Assembly: GCA_963971575.1 (NCBI GenBank)
Contig: OZ020611.1
Span: 49,361,466 to 49,425,465 of the forward strand
Origin: Liopterus haemorrhoidalis
Taxonomy: Eukaryota; Arthropoda; Insecta; Coleoptera; Dytiscidae
Direction: 5' to 3'
DNA: 64,000 nucleotides
The notes beneath the pieces are model-generated. The model searched no databases. It was not told where the DNA came from and was given only the letters and a program-made list of their open reading frames with translations. This document shows positions 59,226 to 64,000 of the stretch, piece after piece. Positions within the stretch are counted from its first letter, which is position 1, and each line of letters begins with the position of its first letter. The translations under genes and the position numbers were made by a program.

Positions 59226-61475
59226 AAAAGTTTAACGGCACTTCAGTTACAAGACTATAAGTGCCCAAGTCCTATAGTATTACATAATGTGCATAATGAT
59301 ACATTTATAATTGGTTATATAAATTGATGGTTTTTACATAATTCAAAACATTTTTTATTGTGTTATAAAAGTTTTCTAGAGCTTTCTGTAGATGGTCCTG
59401 GATCTTACACTGTTGTCTCTGAGCACTGTATTTAATACACTGTAACAGGATGTGTTCCACTGTAATTGGCACATTACACTGATCGCAGATTTCTTGGTTT
59501 ATTCTTTCGAATAAGTATTTATAATTGCATAATAAGTATTTCGAATATTGAAAGGCAATTACCGTGTGATCAAAGATGGGTTTGTATTTTTTTTTTTTTT
59601 TTTTTTTCTAAATTCTCCACAATTTTTAAATATTATTGAATACATTTTCTCTATTCCACATGCAAATGCAACATCTAAAAGGATTTTTAGTCTAATGACA
59701 AGTGCTTGGCGTAAAGATAGAAATAGGTTGATTCTAAAAAATTTGGAGGCCCAGTTGATGATAAAACAGAATTTCGGAATGAATTGTTCGGAATTCCATT
59801 TTTGTGTTTGTTACTGCTGGTTTGTCATTCTAAATAAAATGATAAATATTGAATAATTTTTAGGGTAAGTAGTATAAAACAAAAATTAGCTCAATTTTTA
59901 TTGTTTTCTTTATTATATACATTTTTAAATGGCCAAAATGAAGTTTAGAAATTAAAAATGATATGTCAAAACCGTTAATTGTGAAAAAATTGTCGTAATT
60001 TTTTTAATTTTTGTCCCGCGAGACCTAATTTGAAATCTTGTAACCCTGCCGGCAACTGGCGGAAGAGAACCTACAGCTCTGCTTTGATCAGTGAAAGACA
60101 AGAATACAGCAGTTCATGCAAGCAGAACAGTATATTGAAAGGGAAAGAAGTTGAAATGTACATCTTTGCATTAAAATTAAGTAATATCAGTCTTGTTATT
60201 TAATAGCCCCATAGAAATACATATCTAATGAATATTATAGTCCATCCCAAATGTTCAGTCAGAACTATTCCAAACGTTTAAGCGGAACTAACTAGTTAAA
60301 CTAATAAATTGACATGAGCTCTCCTTTTAAGGTTTGAAGTAGGCTTTTGCTAAACAAAATTATCAAAAGCTTCAATTCAACGGTAAAAGTTACTAGAATT
60401 CAAAAAGTCACCAAGTGTCCATGAGCTCACTTTTTAATGATAGATTCGGGTTTTTGTTACACCAAATGATCAAAAAACCCATTCAATCGTTAAAAATTAC
60501 TAGATTTTAAAATCCAGTTTTGCTTAAGCCAGGGGTCGGCAGACCAAAGCTCGCGAGCCGCATGCGGATCTTTGAGGTATTCGTATGGCTCTTTAAATTA
60601 AGTTGATAAGGAATAAAATTTAGAAAATATGCAAAAAGTCATGTATTAAAACAAAATTATGGCTCTTTAAAATGTTTCCAGATGCCGTAAAGGGTGAATT
60701 TGGCTCTTTGGCTTCTAAAGTTTGCCGACCCCTGGCTTAAGCCAAAGAAACAGACTATACTGTTCAAAATCAAGAAGTAGTAATCATGCAATGTTTACGT
60801 GATAATTTTGTCAAATTCTCGTCGTTCGTTGGCTGTTGAGCCATAAATTATATGCGTGAGTAGTAACATCAATCTCTCACGTGATTTTTTTACTATTTCT
60901 GCATTCTGAACAGGGTATATACATTATATTATACTTACACAAGGCTCCATATTTTCGGAATCACCGGTTATAGTAATTCTAACTTCATGTCTCTTCTCCA
61001 ACCATTTACTTATTTTTTTAATTCTAGATTCTAAATCATGTTCACTTATTCTAGAAGTTATCAACAATAACTTTTCTGATTTAAACGAATTATCAGATTT
61101 CTTTTCATTTTTCTTATTTACTCTCTGCCTTAAATCACCCGCAAGATACTCATGTCCAGTCATCAGTTTATACACTGGTCGCTGAGTTTTTGTATCCATA
61201 TCAATTAACTTAACCAATTTCAAATTTCTACGTGTTGATAATTTTTGAGCTTCCTCAAGAGTAAGAACTTGAATATTTTCATCTGGTGATATAACTGTAA
61301 TTCTTGGTATAGGTGTTGTTTTTTTTTTCTTCTCAGTCTCATTATTTTCACTAACAATTTGTATTTTCGAAGACAAAATTTTTTTCTGACAGTATACGTT
61401 TAAAATCTTTACATTTTTATTTGTATTATTTAGAGCTAATCTTCGTAGTCCTGTTATAATTCTAAACGCACTCAT
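58184..61475 (-). CDS. MTIF3: Mitochondrial translation initiation factor IF-3 (complete, two exons)
   Basis: Exons 61475-60939 and 58357-58184 join in phase 0 to 236 aa plus TGA. IF-3 binds the small mitoribosomal subunit and helps keep it free for initiation. Residues 1-50 are basic and Ser/Thr/Asn-rich, as for a mitochondrial targeting sequence. The N-terminal IF3 domain covers about 58-112 (ITVISPDENIQVLTLEEAQK, LVKLIDMDTKTQRPVYKLM) and the C-terminal domain begins near 132 and continues into exon 2 (ETLYKAIEEKL, then FQIVPPKI). The donor is GTAAGT and the acceptor TTTTCAG. The 2.58-kb intron holds an AT microsatellite, hAT and LINE fragments and a nested MITE. A poly(A) signal on this strand lies at 57948-57953. 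It is divergent with GUF1. Confidence 0.9.
59137..59222. repeat. (AT)n microsatellites
   Basis: Two AT runs separated by about 35 bp, inside the MTIF3 intron. Confidence 0.95.
59300..59520 (-). pseudogene. LINE 3' fragment with zinc-knuckle-like motif
   Basis: On the minus strand CDQCNVPITVEHILLQCIKY followed by QCKIQDHLQKALENFYNTIK is the C-terminal CCHC-like region of Jockey/I-type LINEs. Confidence 0.6.
59590..59860 (+). pseudogene. hAT transposase C-terminal fragment
   Basis: IFSIPHANATSKRIFSLMTS, then RNRLILKNLEAQLMIKQNF, matches the conserved hAT dimerisation region. No ends were found. Confidence 0.65.
60240..60770. repeat. CAGTCTGTTTC-family TIR repeat, split by a hAT MITE
   Basis: Modules ATCAAAAGCTTCAATTCAAC and TTACTAGATTTTAAAATCCA, and the end GAAACAGACTATACTG, match copies at 40641-41370 and 62830-62946. 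Confidence 0.5.
60530..60734. mobile_element. hAT MITE, exact TSD
   Basis: GCTTAAGC duplicated at 60522-60529 and 60735-60742. Ends CAGGGGTCGGCAGACC and, inverted, CAGGGGTCGGCAAACTTT, a widespread hAT terminus. Confidence 0.88.
60939..61475 (-). CDS. MTIF3: MTIF3 exon 1
   Basis: 179 codons from ATG at 61475 to EPC, followed by a perfect donor GTAAGT. Carries the targeting peptide, the IF3 N-domain, a Lys-rich linker and the first part of the C-domain. Confidence 0.92.
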
Positions 61476-61582
61476 TGTTTTGATAAATTATCAATAATAA
61501 ATTTAAAACATTAATGAAATAACCATATGACTTTTTGAGGTTATAAGAAGCTGTCAAATAATATGTTCCACATTCCTAGAAA
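61476..61582. promoter_or_regulatory. Putative bidirectional promoter of MTIF3 and GUF1
   Basis: Only 107 bp separate the two start codons, so both 5' UTRs and the core promoter elements must overlap here. The stretch is AT-rich, without a clear TATA box, and includes a near-perfect palindrome at 61480-61494 (TTGATAAATTATCAA). That the promoter is shared is inferred from spacing. Confidence 0.6.
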
Positions 61583-61586
61583 ATGA
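61563..61586 (+). other. Upstream ORF overlapping the GUF1 start codon
   Basis: ATG at 61563 reads seven codons (MFHIPRK) and stops at TGA 61584-61586, which overlaps the GUF1 ATG at 61583 as ATGA. If transcription starts upstream of 61563, this arrangement would suit termination-reinitiation control. The transcription start is unknown. Confidence 0.45.
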
Positions 61587-61653
61587 TTTTATGTAGAAGA
61601 TTATTAATAAACGTAAATACAAACTTACAACATAAATTTTATATATTACAGAA
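61583..61653 (+). CDS. GUF1: GUF1 exon 1 (targeting peptide)
   Basis: ATG at 61583 opens 23 codons plus 2 nt ([12 protein letters not shown]...), ending at a strong donor GTAAGT. The two leftover bases AA join the T at 61733 to make Asn. Start choice: this is the first ATG that reads in frame into the GTPase domain. Confidence 0.75.
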
Positions 61654-62331
61654 GTAAGTAAACATTATTTATCTTTTTTTTTTACACCCTCTTTTACAAT
61701 CAAACGAAATATAACCTATTTTATTTTTGCAGTTATATAAATAAAATTGATAAATCCAAGTATTGTACAAATGTGGATCCTGCAAACCATTTATGTAATA
61801 TTCCAGTGGAAAGGATACGAAATTTTAGCATAATAGCCCATGTCGATCATGGAAAAAGTACTTTAGCTGATCGGTTGTTAGAAATAACTGGTACGATATC
61901 AGACAATAAACAAAATAAGCAAGTTCTTGATAAATTACAGGTTGAAAGAGAGAGAGGTATTACAGTTAAAGCTCAAAGTGCTTCATTACTATACAATTAC
62001 AATGGTGAAGAGTATTTACTGAATCTAATTGATACGCCTGGACACGTAGACTTTTCAAATGAGGTAATGTTTAAAAATGTGAATTTCTTAGAACTAAAAT
62101 GTGTCTTTTTAGGTTTCTCGATCATTGTCGGCCTGTCAGGGTGTTATTTTACTCGTTGATGCCAATGATGGTGTTCAAGCCCAAACGGTAGCTAATTTTT
62201 ATTTGGCATTTGGACAAGATTTAGTTATTGTTCCAGTAATAAATAAAATTGATCTAAAAAATGCAAATCCTGAAAAAGTATGTGGACAGCTTAAGACATT
62301 ATTTGACATTGAACCTAATGATGTTATAAAA
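61583..62331 (+). CDS. GUF1: Mitochondrial elongation factor 4, LepA/GUF1 (5' part)
   Basis: Exons 61583-61653, 61733-62063 and 62113-62331 give 207 codons, and the gene then runs off the window. GUF1 is the mitochondrial LepA GTPase, a membrane-associated factor that promotes faithful mitochondrial translation. Residues 1-23 are basic and hydrophobic, fitting a targeting signal. The G domain shows G1 AHVDHGKST (59-67), switch I RGIT (98-101), G3 DTPGH (124-128) and G4 NKID (178-181); [14 protein letters not shown] is a family hallmark. All introns are GT-AG with consistent phases (2, 0, 0). An upstream 7-codon reading frame overlaps the start codon (see separate entry). No later exon was recognised up to 64000, so the next intron exceeds 1.6 kb. 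Confidence 0.9.
61733..62063 (+). CDS. GUF1: GUF1 exon 2 (G1-G3)
   Basis: The acceptor is TTTTTGCAG and the donor GAG/GTAATG. It carries the P-loop AHVDHGKST, the ERERGIT switch and [11 protein letters not shown]. Confidence 0.92.
62113..62331 (+). CDS. GUF1: GUF1 exon 3 (G4)
   Basis: The acceptor is CTTTTTAG and the donor AAA/GTAAGT; 73 codons, phase 0 both sides. It codes [17 protein letters not shown] and [13 protein letters not shown]. Confidence 0.92.
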
Positions 62332-62429
62332 GTAAGTTTATTTCAGTATAGAAATATATAAAATTAAAATAGTCTGGCTTAAAAACGTGGCAATGATCAA
62401 AACACATAAACAAGAAATATTTTCACAAT

Positions 62430-62830
62430 AAATATTGAGTGGGTTTTCAAATGAAAGCTCTTAATGCGTGAATAAACGAACAAATTTTTATTTTTGGAAT
62501 GTCAAATAAATAATGGGATTTACGCCAAAAATGTATTAAAAAACTTTTGTTTCCCCACCCAATTTCCCAGAGAAGTTGGTCTAAAAATCTGAAAAATTCT
62601 CATTAATGTACATTGATGGAAAATGAAATATTTTTAATAGTTCAGCAGCAATTTTTGATAAGATTATTATTTCGAAAAATATAATATTTTTGCCATTGAA
62701 AAAAATTATTTTTAAATTTTTTTGTGTGGTATCAAAGAAATCTCTTAACACGTAGATTGAGGTGCGAAAAGTAACCATATTTTAGCAAAAAATGTGCCTA
62801 AAAATCTCTTGTCCGGCACCTTATAATTTA
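62430..62830. repeat. Copy of the dispersed repeat in the GUF1 intron
   Basis: Shares CTTAATGCGTGAATAA, ACAAATTTTTATTTTTGGAA and CATTGATGG with 15600-15830. Confidence 0.5.
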
Positions 62831-62946
62831 GGAGAGTTTAGAGAAGTTGGATTTTGCTAACAAAATGATCAAAAGCTTCAATTGAACGTTAACAGTTACT
62901 CGAATTCAAAATCTAGTTCTGCTTAAATCAAAGAATCAGGCTATAG
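62830..62946. repeat. End of a CAGTCTGTTTC-family repeat
   Basis: ATGATCAAAAGCTTCAATTG, AATTCAAAATCTAGTTCTGC and AAAGAATCAGGCTATAG resemble the right end at 60735-60770. Confidence 0.45.
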
Positions 62947-63174
62947 CAGTGTTTCCCAACCTTTTTTTTACCATGCCCCACCTAAGCCTTTCTAAAATTC
63001 TGATACCCCCCAATATGTAACATATACATATTTTTTTATATTCAAAAATTGAATCATTCCCCTATTGGTTTTTAAACTCGAGACTTAGACTTAGACGAGC
63101 TCATTTTCGAATTGCCCCCCTGTACAATCAAATTGCCCCCATGTTGGGCGTGGGACCCACGTTGGGAAACACCG
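62947..63174. mobile_element. hAT MITE in the GUF1 intron, exact TSD
   Basis: GGCTATAG duplicated at 62939-62946 and 63175-63182. Ends CAGTGTTTCCCAACC and, inverted, CGGTGTTTCCCAACG. Confidence 0.85.
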
Positions 63175-63184
63175 GGCTATAGGT

Positions 63185-64000
63185 ACCTACACGCAATGGA
63201 CTTTATTAAAAATACGTCACAAAATGCGCTTCCGTGCTGCATCCTAGCGAAATGTTTCCTTTTATTTGAACTGAGCATGTTATTTTAAGAAAGTATTAAT
63301 TTTAAATAGTATTTTGGAAGTATACATTAAGTTTTCAAAGTAAGAAAATGCTTCACATCAAATCTGCAAGTCAATATTTATTTATTAAAATTCTTATTTT
63401 ATAAATTGTAATTTAATATAATCTGTCTCATTTTGTAATACGAAACTATGGTCTATTTCAAAGTAGAAAAATGTGTGTAAGAAGATAGGAGCTGTTTGTC
63501 CTTGCTTCTGATTGGTTTAGATCGTTATCCCTATTACACTGTTAAAATATTTTTTTTAGTCCAAGTTGACAGATGTTCAGTGTCGTACATTGGAAATATA
63601 TATTATTTATACTTTTTTTTTCATATATTTTGTTATTATTTATATATTTAGACTTTTATTTATATTCTTGGCGTAGATTTTATGGAGAAAATTCTCCATG
63701 TAATTTGTTTTTACGCAGTTACATATATATTTTTTAGATTATCTGACATCTAAATATTTTTTGACACTTGACAATTAACAGATCAAGAAAGAGGACTAAT
63801 GTGAGGCCAAAAGACAACCCAGCTGATTGTGCCTAAAGAAGAAGTTATTGATATAATTTTTAAACCTTCATATATACATATATTTTTAATTTTTATTTGC
63901 AATAATTATTTAAATAAGAAACTTTAGTTCTGAAGATATATTGTTTGTTTTATTGCTTTATCTAAACTCTTTTAGCCAAATCTCTCTTTTTATATATAGT
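63185..64000. other. GUF1 intron, right edge of the window
   Basis: AT-rich; one lone MITE end (63424-63445). No GUF1 exon was recognised. Confidence 0.4.

Overview
The window is nuclear DNA of an animal, almost certainly an insect: AT-rich, intron-rich, GT-AG splicing, classical six-cysteine odorant-binding proteins (OBPs), an insect-type F-spondin with a Kunitz domain, and arrays holding the insect telomere-type motif TTAGG. The order cannot be fixed from sequence alone. Every real gene here is split into short exons, so the exons were assembled by hand from splice sites, reading phase and protein family patterns. Joined exon lengths close exactly on whole codons in each gene.

Layout. 1-13.2 kb: 3' half of an F-spondin gene (+), seven exons coding TSR-Kunitz-linker-TSR-TSR-TSR. 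13.2-19.7 kb: intergenic, with MITEs, a degenerate tandem array and a PIF/Harbinger derivative. 19.8-31.9 kb: OBP gene A (-), five exons. 38.9-51.9 kb: OBP gene B (+), five exons. A and B are head-to-head paralogues with identical intron phases (0,1,0,1), and both code 152 aa. 58.2-61.5 kb: MTIF3 (mitochondrial initiation factor 3, -), two exons. 61.6 kb to beyond the edge: GUF1 (mitochondrial EF4/LepA, +), three exons visible. MTIF3 and GUF1 start codons lie 107 bp apart, so two mitochondrial translation factors probably share one promoter.

The rest is largely transposons, often nested: hAT elements with exact 8-bp target duplications, several carrying an internal poly-T minisatellite; one DD41D Tc1/mariner element complete except for one stop codon; TTAA-flanked piggyBac-like MITEs; Tigger/pogo pieces; a foldback-like element; non-LTR retrotransposon fragments; tRNA-derived SINEs; and two snapback repeats whose ends resemble Penelope-type hammerhead ribozymes. 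No LTR retrotransposon, CRISPR array, rRNA or functional tRNA gene was seen.
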